Shown here piece by piece: positions 14,795 to 21,680 of a stretch of 23,744 nucleotides of DNA (position 1 is the stretch's first letter; each line of letters opens with the position of its first letter). Under the pieces are notes generated by a model, which was given only the letters and a program-made list of their open reading frames with translations, was not told the origin of the DNA and searched no databases. Both the position numbers and the translations under genes were made by a program. Source of the DNA: Nitrospira sp. UBA6493 (GTDB lineage Bacteria > Nitrospirota > Nitrospiria > Nitrospirales > Nitrospiraceae); the NCBI GenBank assembly GCA_002435325.1, contig DJMJ01000045.1:304-24047 (forward strand), in the 5' to 3' direction.

Positions 14795-17700
14795 GTGTCT
14801 CGTCTTCGGCTTGGATTTATGGTGGTGCTTGTCCTGCTGGTGCTGGCCGGTGCCGCCGTCCTATTTTCCAACACCTTGTTTGGCCAGGACTATCTGAAGG
14901 AATTCGTGTTGGCGCAGCTGGAGGAAAGCCTCGGCCGCAAGATCGAAGTCCATCGGGTGAAAGTGGTGCTGTTCCCGACCATCCGGGTGGACCTCAGCCA
15001 AGTCGCCATTCACGATCCCCATTCAGAGCAGGTGGTGCTGTCCGCGAAGCGGATCGATCTCGTCTTGCGGTTTCTCCCCTTATTCCGAAAACACGTGGTG
15101 GGCAAGCGGCTGCTGGTCGAAGAGCCGACGCTGACCATTCGCCGGAGCGAGGCAGGACACTGGAATCTCTTGGATGGGACGGACCAGGCGGCGACCGATC
15201 AACGGACGATGGACATGATGATGCGGGTGTTTTTGATTCGCGAGGCGCGGGTCGTGAACGGCAGCGTCACGATCATCGATGCGGGCCGGTCGGACGGGGT
15301 GCGATCGTTGACGATGGAACATGTCGAAGCGGGGGTGATGATCCGTCCGGAGCAGGGGGTGGCCGATGTGAGGCTCTCGGTATCGAAAACGGGAGAGGGC
15401 GGGCTCGCGGCCGTCTCGCTGGAGGGCCAGGTGAAGCGGGTGGAACGGTCTGCGGCGCTGGCGCCGGATGGGGCTCCCGCTCCGATGCCGGTGTTTCAGT
15501 TCGAGGGACGGGCCGAGGCGGCCAATCTCGCGTTGCGGGACTTTGCGGATTTCTTCGGGCCCCGGCCGGTTCCGGAACAGGTGCAGGGCGTGATCAATCT
15601 TCAAAGCCAGGTGCTCCTGATGCCGGGACTCTCCGGGTATGATGTCGTGCTCTCGGCCATGACGGCGCGGGTCAATCAATTGAGCGTGACGGGGAAGGCG
15701 AATTTATCAGGCCTCCTGACGCCGCAGCCGACTTTTTCGGTCACGTTCGATTCGTCGTGGGTGACGCTGCAGGAGTTGCTGGCGACGATTCCCGCGCAAT
15801 GGATTCATGCGCAACTTCCGGCGATATTGGCCGAGCATCAAATCGACGGGAAAGTGCAGCTGGTGAACGCGACGGTGACCGGATCGGCCACGGCGGGTTC
15901 TCAGTTATCAGTGACCGGGGACCTTCATGTCCAAGAGGGCCGTGCATTGTTGGGACAGGATCGTGTCCCAACGAACGACCTTGCCGGAGTGGTGGTCGTC
16001 GAGCCAGGCCGTATCCGCGCCGCGCAATTCACGGGGAGTTACGGGCCGATTCAGATTACGGAAGGCAAGGCCCAGGTGACGTTTCTGGAGGCCGGCCCCT
16101 GGCTGGAGCTGGATATTACCGGCAGCATGGCGGCGGCGGAATTGGTGCAGTTTCTCGGCAAGACGGTCAAGTCTGAGCCGTTGTCCAAGCAGCTGGCCGG
16201 GATGCGCGATGTGGAAGGACTGGCGCTGCCGACCTTCCGGCTGGTGGGGCCGCTGACGCAGTCCGACGGCATCACGTTTGCCGGCGGAGAGATCTCGGCG
16301 CGGTACGTCAGCTTTTCGCATCCCGCTCTTCCGGAGCGGATCACCGGACTGCAGGGCCGCGTGGTCTTTGCGGAAGGGGGCACGCAGTTGGATCAAGTCA
16401 CGGGCCATCTGGGGGATACGACGATACAGGTGCAGGGGGGGATTACGGGAGGCGCGGCCAGTCTGTTTCAGGACTTCATCATTCGCGCGAACGGCGATGC
16501 CGGCCGCATCGCGAGATTTGTGCCGGGAGGGCTGGTGCCGGCCGGGATGTTCGAGGGCCTCCTCAGCACGGCGGTGCAGTTGACCGGCGCGACGGGCAGG
16601 CCCCATGTGCGGGGGACGCTGGTGCTGACGGAGTCGAAGGTGGTGGTGCCGGATGCGATCGAAAAGCCCGTCGGCGCGCCGGCCGTGCTCGAGTTCGAAG
16701 GCGATTTCACGCAGAAGAACAATGCGACGGTGACATTGGTCGAGCTGGTCTTGCCTTCGGCGAGGATTCCGATCAAGGGGACGATCAAGATCGGCGAGAA
16801 GTTTTCCCTCGACGTGGTGCTGGCCACAGGCAACTTGTCGTTGTCGAGTTTGCCGGAATGGATCGCCAAAGGCGGATTTGAAGCGGGCCAGGTCGAGGTG
16901 TCGCTCGATGTCAAAGGCAAAGATACCGATTGGAAGAATTGGCGGACGACCGGCTGGCTGGCGCTGACGAACGGGCTGATGCAGCTGAAGGGCGGCGGGT
17001 ATGTGGAGGATCTCTATGCGCGGGTGAAGCTGGTGCGGAACGGCGCCGAGATCAAGCAGCTGTCGTTCAAAGTGCAGGAGAGCGACGTGTCGCTGGAGGC
17101 GACCGTGCGGAATTGGTCGAGCAAACCGGTCATTACCGGCAAGATTGAATCCAACCAGCTGGATCTGGATCTGGTCATTCCCAAAGGCGAGCGGTCGCCG
17201 GTGCGCGAGTTCCTGGAGTCCCTGGCGGCCACGAGCCAGACGGCGGTGACGGCGTCGGTGGCGCGGGCGCACTACAAGCATCTCAAGTTCGGCGGGTTGA
17301 CGGCCCGGATCATGCTGCAAGACGGGATCTTGGACATCGACCGGGTCGCGGGCGGATCGGCCAATGGACAGGTGGCCGGGCGGGTGGTGGTGCATCTCCC
17401 GCGCAATGCGCCGACGGATGTCGAGGTCTCGTTGCGCGCGACGGAGTTAGAGGTCGAAGATTTGCTGCGGTTGACGAACGCGGAGATTCAGGGTTTTTCC
17501 GGTCTGGTGCGGGTGAGCGGATCCATCCGCGGGCATGGGCGAAATCCGCATGGGGTATATCCTACGCTCAACGGAAAAAGCGAGGTGCTGTTGGAGAACG
17601 GGCGTATCCTGAAAGAAAAAGAGCGCGCGATATGGAAGATTCTCAGCATCCTCAACCTGCCGGCGGTCCTGCAGGGGAAGGTCGATCTGGACAAGGAAGG

Positions 17701-18154
17701 CTTGCCCTATAACAAAATCGCGGCGACGCTGACGATTCAAAACGGGTCGTTCCAAACGGAAAACCTGATTATCGACAGCCCGATTCTGAAAATTACCGGC
17801 GCGGGAAATTACGACTTGCCGACCGATCAGCTGGATATGGTCGTCGCGGTGAGTCCGTTCGGGTCCTATTCGAAGTTTATCAATACGATTCCGTTGTTTG
17901 GGCGGCTGTTTGCCGGCGAGCGCGCGGGGATGACGACGGCGATGTTCTCGATCAAAGGGGCGGTGGAAGATCCTGAGGTCACCTATCTGCCGATGAAGTC
18001 GTTCACCGCCGGTCTGTCGGGGTTGGCGCAGCTGGCGGTCGATGTGTTGAAAAATACCCTGACGCTGCCGATGGATCTGCTCGCCCCGAACGAAGAGAAG
18101 CTGGTCGAGCCGGGGCGCGAGCCGGCCGGTGCAGCCGAGCCGGCCACGCCTTGA
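14795..18154 (+). CDS. Large AsmA-family protein
   Basis: This 1119-residue protein has one N-terminal membrane anchor (residues 6-25) followed by a long periplasmic part rich in beta structure. The N-terminal AsmA-like domain (about 28-115) includes LGRKIEVHRV and LLVEEPTLTIRR. The C-terminal AsmA-like domain (about 950-1090) includes ITGAGNYDLPTDQLDMVVAV and IPLFGRLFAG. Large AsmA-like proteins (TamB, YhdP, AsmA) are now seen as bridge-like carriers of phospholipids between the inner and outer membranes, so a role in outer-membrane lipid homeostasis is plausible but inferred. GTG 14795 follows GAGGG (14783-14787) by seven bases; an ATG at 14788 is in another frame. It ends with a Pro/Ala/Glu-rich tail. 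Confidence 0.88.
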   Translation: MSRLRLGFMVVLVLLVLAGAAVLFSNTLFGQDYLKEFVLAQLEESLGRKIEVHRVKVVLFPTIRVDLSQVAIHDPHSEQVVLSAKRIDLVLRFLPLFRKHVVGKRLLVEEPTLTIRRSEAGHWNLLDGTDQAATDQRTMDMMMRVFLIREARVVNGSVTIIDAGRSDGVRSLTMEHVEAGVMIRPEQGVADVRLSVSKTGEGGLAAVSLEGQVKRVERSAALAPDGAPAPMPVFQFEGRAEAANLALRDFADFFGPRPVPEQVQGVINLQSQVLLMPGLSGYDVVLSAMTARVNQLSVTGKANLSGLLTPQPTFSVTFDSSWVTLQELLATIPAQWIHAQLPAILAEHQIDGKVQLVNATVTGSATAGSQLSVTGDLHVQEGRALLGQDRVPTNDLAGVVVVEPGRIRAAQFTGSYGPIQITEGKAQVTFLEAGPWLELDITGSMAAAELVQFLGKTVKSEPLSKQLAGMRDVEGLALPTFRLVGPLTQSDGITFAGGEISARYVSFSHPALPERITGLQGRVVFAEGGTQLDQVTGHLGDTTIQVQGGITGGAASLFQDFIIRANGDAGRIARFVPGGLVPAGMFEGLLSTAVQLTGATGRPHVRGTLVLTESKVVVPDAIEKPVGAPAVLEFEGDFTQKNNATVTLVELVLPSARIPIKGTIKIGEKFSLDVVLATGNLSLSSLPEWIAKGGFEAGQVEVSLDVKGKDTDWKNWRTTGWLALTNGLMQLKGGGYVEDLYARVKLVRNGAEIKQLSFKVQESDVSLEATVRNWSSKPVITGKIESNQLDLDLVIPKGERSPVREFLESLAATSQTAVTASVARAHYKHLKFGGLTARIMLQDGILDIDRVAGGSANGQVAGRVVVHLPRNAPTDVEVSLRATELEVEDLLRLTNAEIQGFSGLVRVSGSIRGHGRNPHGVYPTLNGKSEVLLENGRILKEKERAIWKILSILNLPAVLQGKVDLDKEGLPYNKIAATLTIQNGSFQTENLIIDSPILKITGAGNYDLPTDQLDMVVAVSPFGSYSKFINTIPLFGRLFAGERAGMTTAMFSIKGAVEDPEVTYLPMKSFTAGLSGLAQLAVDVLKNTLTLPMDLLAPNEEKLVEPGREPAGAAEPATP

Positions 18155-18179
18155 CCGACCCAGGACCCCGTGTTAGCAT
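18151..18179 (+). promoter_or_regulatory. Candidate sigma-70 promoter for the M24 peptidase gene
   Basis: TTGACC (18151-18156) and TAGCAT (18174-18179) are separated by exactly 17 bases, matching the -35 and -10 at five and four of six positions. The -35 overlaps the stop codon of the AsmA-family gene. The predicted start near 18186 gives a leader of about 54 bases before ATG 18240. Confidence 0.38.
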
Positions 18180-18239
18180 CGCCTCATTCATCAGACGAAA
18201 GGCGCCGGGCACGTCCGACCTCCTGGTTATCATCCACCC

Positions 18240-19388
18240 ATGAAACGATCCGCTTCCGCACAGCCTGAGATTGCCACGCTGTTTATTGCCGCCAGCGAAG
18301 GCGACTCGAACCTCTACTATGCCACGCGATTCGTGGCGCCGGATCCCTTTATCTACATGGAAGTGAAGGGCGAGCGGCTTCTGGTGATGAGCGATCTCGA
18401 AATGGATCGGGCCAAGACGCAGGCGTCGGTGGATCGGGTGCTCTCCTATTCCGAGCTGGAGAAGCAGGCCAAGGCGCAAGGGGTGAAGGATCCCAGCACG
18501 ATCGATATTGTGAACGTCGTGCTGCGCGAGGCGAAGATCCGGCAGTTGCTGGTGCCGGCGAATTTCCCGTTCATTCACGCGACCCGGCTGCAAGAGCTGG
18601 GGTACAGCATGAAGCCGAAGCGGGATCCCTTCTATGAACAGCGGGTGATCAAAACGGCGGAGGAAGTCCGGCACATCGAAGCCTCGCAGCGCGCGACGGA
18701 AGAGGCGGTGGCCGCGGCCCATGCGACGCTCAAACAGGCCGAGATTCGCGGACAGGAGCTCTGGCTGGACGAGGCGCCGTTAACCTCTGAACGCATCAAG
18801 AAGCTGATTAACGTGAAGTTGATGGAGCGCGACTGTGTCGCGCAACATACGATTGTGGCGGGCGGCGAGCAGGCCTGCGATCCCCATCACGAGGGCAGCG
18901 GGCCGTTGCCGGCGCATCGCAGCATCATTTTCGACGTCTTCCCGCGCTCGGCCGACAGCCGCTATTTTGCCGACATGTCCCGCACCGTGATCCGGGGGAC
19001 GGCCAGCCCCGAACTGAAACGGCTCTATCAAACGGTGAAGGACGCGCAGGAAGAGGCCATCACGAAGATCAAAGACGGCGCCGACGGCATGAAGATCCAT
19101 CAGGGGATCTGCGACCGGTTTGAAAAGGCCGGCTACAAGACGGGGCTGGTCGACGGCCGGATGCAGGGCTATTTCCACGGCACCGGGCACGGCGTGGGGC
19201 TGGACATTCACGAAGCGCCGCGCATCAGCCGGACCGGGTCGCTGTTGCAGGAAGGCCATGTCGTGACCGTCGAGCCGGGGCTCTACTATCCCGGATTAGG
19301 GGCCGTGCGGATCGAGGACATGGTCCTCGTGACGAAGGACGGCTGCCGCAACCTGACGAACTTTCCGAAGATCTTCGAGCTCGATTAA
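18240..19388 (+). CDS. M24 family metallopeptidase (Xaa-Pro aminopeptidase-like)
   Basis: This 382-residue protein has a creatinase-like N-terminal domain (about 1-140) and a C-terminal pita-bread M24 domain (about 150-380). All five expected metal ligands are present: D232 (IIFDVF), D245 (FADMSRT), H317 (GTGHGVG), E345 (VTVEPGLY) and E359 (VRIEDM), with His313 also conserved. It is therefore probably an active dinuclear metal aminopeptidase, most likely cleaving Xaa-Pro dipeptides or short peptides in the cytoplasm. The spacing between the two Asp ligands is 13, slightly longer than the usual 11. ATG 18240 lacks a clear Shine-Dalgarno sequence. The heptamer hairpin that precedes sdhB begins four bases after its stop. 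Confidence 0.92.
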   Translation: MKRSASAQPEIATLFIAASEGDSNLYYATRFVAPDPFIYMEVKGERLLVMSDLEMDRAKTQASVDRVLSYSELEKQAKAQGVKDPSTIDIVNVVLREAKIRQLLVPANFPFIHATRLQELGYSMKPKRDPFYEQRVIKTAEEVRHIEASQRATEEAVAAAHATLKQAEIRGQELWLDEAPLTSERIKKLINVKLMERDCVAQHTIVAGGEQACDPHHEGSGPLPAHRSIIFDVFPRSADSRYFADMSRTVIRGTASPELKRLYQTVKDAQEEAITKIKDGADGMKIHQGICDRFEKAGYKTGLVDGRMQGYFHGTGHGVGLDIHEAPRISRTGSLLQEGHVVTVEPGLYYPGLGAVRIEDMVLVTKDGCRNLTNFPKIFELD

Positions 19389-19392
19389 CATG

Positions 19393-19458
19393 AGCGATCA
19401 GCCTTCAGCGATCAGCTTTCAGTTTGCGCTGATGGCTGACTGCTGAAGGCTGAAAGCT
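19393..19458. repeat. Palindromic heptamer array (4 + 4 units) in the peptidase-sdhB gap
   Basis: Four tandem 7-mers AGCGATC, AGCCTTC, AGCGATC, AGCTTTC (19393-19420) are followed by a seven-base spacer (19421-19427) and four tandem 7-mers GCTGATG, GCTGACT, GCTGAAG, GCTGAAA (19428-19455), then GCT. The right half is an imperfect reverse complement of the left, with 24 of 30 positions pairing; mismatches fall only at the two variable bases of each unit. A transcript would form a long interrupted hairpin. It fills nearly the whole 76-base intergenic gap and ends 7 bases before the sdhB start, replacing a normal ribosome-binding site. Confidence 0.85.
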
Positions 19459-19464
19459 TATTCC

Positions 19465-20421
19465 ATGCGCCTCACGATTACACTCCAGCGGTTCAATCCC
19501 GAACAAGACGCGGCGCCGCACGACGAGGAGATCCGCCTCGATGTCAGGCGCGGGACGACGGTGCTCGAGCTGCTGATTCGCATCAAGCAGGAAGTCGATG
19601 GACGGCTCGCGCTGCGCTATTCCTGCCGTTCGGCCATTTGCGGATCCTGCGCGATGGAGATCAATGGCGGCGAGAAGCTGGCCTGCCGGACGTCGGTGCG
19701 GAAGGAATATGCGCGCCATGGCCGCCTCCGGATCGCGCCGCTTCGCGGCTTTCCGGTCATCAAGGATTTAGTCGTGGATATGGGCCCGTTCTGGAGCAAG
19801 ATCCGGAACATCACGCCCTGGCTGTCTCCCGCCGCGCCTGTACCCCATCGATCGGCTGAGGCGGCAGCGACCGGGGCGGGCTTCCATAATGTGGATGCCT
19901 GCATCATGTGCGGGGCCTGCGTCGCGGCCTGTACGGTCCACGAAGTGTCGCCGCGGTTTGCGGGCCCGGCCGCCTTGGCCAAAGCCGACCGGTTTCTTGC
20001 CGATCCCCGCGAGTCGGAACGAGTCACGCGCGCGCGCCTCGAGGTGCTGCAAGAGGAGCATGGCATCTGGGACTGTACGCGATGCAATTTCTGCGTCGAG
20101 GTCTGTCCCAAAGATGTGAAGCCGATGGAAGCCATCATCCGGCTGCGCCGGGCTTCGCTGGACCGCCGGCTGGTTCCCACGGCGGGCGCGCGCCATATTA
20201 CGGCGTTTGCCGATCTCGTCGAAGGGCAGGGGCGGCTGAATGAAGCGGTGATGCCGCTCAAAGTCGTGGGGCTTGATGGGGCCCGTCTTTGGCGGATTCT
20301 TCCCTTGGGAATCAGGATGTTCTTCAAGGGGAAAGTGCCCAATCCATTGGCCCATCGGCTGCCCGGTCTCGCCCAGGTCCAGGCGATCTTTCGCCGGGGG
20401 CGCCGGCCTCCCCTCGCGTAG
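19465..20421 (+). CDS. sdhB: Succinate dehydrogenase/fumarate reductase iron-sulfur subunit, non-classical cysteine set
   Basis: This 318-residue electron-transfer subunit has a plant-ferredoxin-type [2Fe-2S] domain with C54, C59, C62 and C74 (CRSAICGSC). A ferredoxin-like domain follows with C146, C149, C152, C156 (CIMCGACVAAC) and C204, C207, C210, C214 (CTRCNFCVEVC). Classical SdhB has no cysteine at the C207 position and holds a [3Fe-4S] centre there. The extra cysteine suggests a second [4Fe-4S] cluster, as proposed for archaeal and other non-classical succinate:quinone reductases. About 85 residues follow the last cysteine, more than in classical SdhB. No flavoprotein or membrane-anchor gene is nearby. 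ATG 19465 has only a weak AAAG-type ribosome-binding sequence. Confidence 0.85.
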   Translation: MRLTITLQRFNPEQDAAPHDEEIRLDVRRGTTVLELLIRIKQEVDGRLALRYSCRSAICGSCAMEINGGEKLACRTSVRKEYARHGRLRIAPLRGFPVIKDLVVDMGPFWSKIRNITPWLSPAAPVPHRSAEAAATGAGFHNVDACIMCGACVAACTVHEVSPRFAGPAALAKADRFLADPRESERVTRARLEVLQEEHGIWDCTRCNFCVEVCPKDVKPMEAIIRLRRASLDRRLVPTAGARHITAFADLVEGQGRLNEAVMPLKVVGLDGARLWRILPLGIRMFFKGKVPNPLAHRLPGLAQVQAIFRRGRRPPLA

Positions 20422-20435
20422 CGGCGCCCCCGGCG
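20392..20435 (+). terminator. Very strong GC hairpin spanning the sdhB stop codon, possibly a terminator
   Basis: CGCCGGGGGCGCCG (20392-20405) and CGGCGCCCCCGGCG (20422-20435) are perfect reverse complements, giving a 14-pair GC-only stem with a 16-base loop that holds the stop codon TAG (20419-20421). No T-run follows on the + strand; an A-run lies at 20445-20450. It is thus not a standard intrinsic terminator for sdhB. It may block 3' exonuclease or act with Rho. Confidence 0.5.
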
Positions 20436-20515
20436 GGAATTCCAAAAAAGGTGGCGGAACGCCGGTCTATTAGCAATAGTAAAGACTAAGAAACCCACTT
20501 TCTAGGATCGTGCCT

Positions 20516-20875
20516 ATGGAACATCGGCAGCATGCCCGTTTCCCTGTCTTGTTTTCGAGCTCCTTCAGCTCGATCAATCTCGTAAAAGGAGAGGGCAATG
20601 TCGTGGATCTCTCCATCCGGGGCTGCCGTATTTTCAGCCTGACCGAGGTGAAGACCGGCACGGCGTTGCAGCTGGCGATACAGGTCTCGAAACAGGATCC
20701 GCCGATTCAGGTGAGGCAGGCGGTCGTGCGGTGGTGCCGAGACAGTTCGTTCGGGTTGGAGTTCGTGAGTCTGTCTGAAGAGGCCTGGCCCAGGCTGCAA
20801 CAGCTGGTGAAGGAATTGGAGCTCGAGCCCTATCAGCGTGAGGTGGTTGCGGAAGAGGGCAGCCTGCCGTGTTAG
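20516..20875 (+). CDS. PilZ domain protein, predicted c-di-GMP receptor
   Basis: This 119-residue protein is almost entirely one PilZ domain. The two c-di-GMP-binding motifs are intact: RxxxR at the N-terminus (RQHAR, residues 4-8) and DxSxxG (DLSIRG). A conserved glycine in SFGLEFV completes the fold. It should bind cyclic di-GMP and act by contact with a partner, which is not known. ATG 20516 follows AGGA (20504-20507) by eight bases; GTG 20510 is an alternative. A small perfect inverted repeat (CTATT-AGC-AATAG, 20467-20479) lies upstream. Cyclic di-GMP control of surface attachment is common, so a link to the Tad pilus 10 kb away is conceivable but only a guess. Confidence 0.88.
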   Translation: MEHRQHARFPVLFSSSFSSINLVKGEGNVVDLSIRGCRIFSLTEVKTGTALQLAIQVSKQDPPIQVRQAVVRWCRDSSFGLEFVSLSEEAWPRLQQLVKELELEPYQREVVAEEGSLPC

Positions 20876-20960
20876 TCGTCCGCAGAATCCATGCAAGGGG
20901 AGTTCAATCGCAGGCGCCGCGCCGTCTGAGCGGCCTGCTGCTTGCCGGAGGCACCGACTC

Positions 20961-21680
20961 ATGATTCGTTTGGGACTCGTGACGCTCGTGGCGACCCTGT
21001 TTATCGGGAGTCTGCTCTATTACACGCTCCATCGGTTGGATCTGGCGGACGGCGAGCAACGGGAGAAGCAGGCCAGCCAGGCCGCACAGCAGCGGGCGGT
21101 GGCGGTGGGCCGGGCGTTTGCCTCGCTGAGCGCGGCGATCCTGGAGGTGGATGTCGCCAGGATGCAAGAGCTGCTGGAGAGTGCCTGGCGCGCGGAAGGG
21201 CTTGCGGACACCATGGTGATCGACACGGGCAACCGGGTCCTGGCCGCGTCGAATCCTGCCTATCTCGGCCAGCAGATGCAGGATGCCGGCTGGTCTTTCA
21301 TCCGGGCGCACAGTCGCGAATGGGTCTTCCTGGATGAACCGGCTTCCGGGCAGGAACGGGTGACGGTGTTTGAGCCGGTGGTGGCCAGAGGGTCGACCAT
21401 CGCCTGGGCGCGGCTCAGCTTTCTGCGGGCACGCGGAGAGGGGGCGGGGCGCACGCAAGAGGAGCGGCTGCAATTGGTGGGGGGCTTGCTGATTCCGATC
21501 GGCGCGATCGTGGCGGCGCTGGTGGCGCTGGTAATGCGGCTGGCGACCGCGCGGATGCAGCAGCGGATCAAGTCGGTTGTGGTCGAAGCGATGGCCGAGC
21601 CGCAGCCGGAATCATGGGACGAGGGGGCGATGCAGGCGCACGAGGCTACGGCTGGTGCCGGTACCCGTAGAGCAAGGTAA
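20961..21680 (+). CDS. Orphan membrane sensor-like protein (two membrane segments, Cache-like periplasmic domain)
   Basis: This 239-residue protein has membrane segments at about 4-22 and 181-203 enclosing a periplasmic domain. The domain has a long N-terminal helix and the pattern MVIDTGNRVLAASNP...LG (about 85-113), typical of single-Cache/PAS-like sensor domains. The cytoplasmic tail is only about 36 residues, with no HAMP, kinase, GGDEF or chemotaxis output. It may be a truncated sensor, or one that works through a partner. It follows the PilZ gene on the same strand by 85 bases. ATG 20961 follows CGGAGG (20945-20950). Its last 35 bases overlap the end of the opposite-strand oxygenase gene. 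Confidence 0.72.
   Translation: MIRLGLVTLVATLFIGSLLYYTLHRLDLADGEQREKQASQAAQQRAVAVGRAFASLSAAILEVDVARMQELLESAWRAEGLADTMVIDTGNRVLAASNPAYLGQQMQDAGWSFIRAHSREWVFLDEPASGQERVTVFEPVVARGSTIAWARLSFLRARGEGAGRTQEERLQLVGGLLIPIGAIVAALVALVMRLATARMQQRIKSVVVEAMAEPQPESWDEGAMQAHEATAGAGTRRAR

Noticed and set aside
14788..15642. ATG-started + frame overlapping the AsmA-family start
   Set aside because: The translation is Gly/Arg/Pro-rich low-complexity sequence without a family, while the GTG frame at 14795 gives a membrane anchor and AsmA domains over 1119 residues.
15908..17395. Long minus-strand open frame (495 codons) inside the AsmA-family gene
   Set aside because: It is antisense to a well-supported gene, rich in Arg, His, Pro and Gln as expected for the shadow of GC-rich codons, and matches no family.
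19617..20498. Minus-strand 293-codon frame over sdhB
   Set aside because: Shadow of a real iron-sulfur protein gene with three intact cysteine motifs on the + strand.
20436..20515. c-di-GMP riboswitch upstream of the pilZ gene
   Set aside because: The spacer is short and lacks the paired helices and conserved bases of GEMM-type riboswitches; only a five-pair stem (20467-20479) is present.
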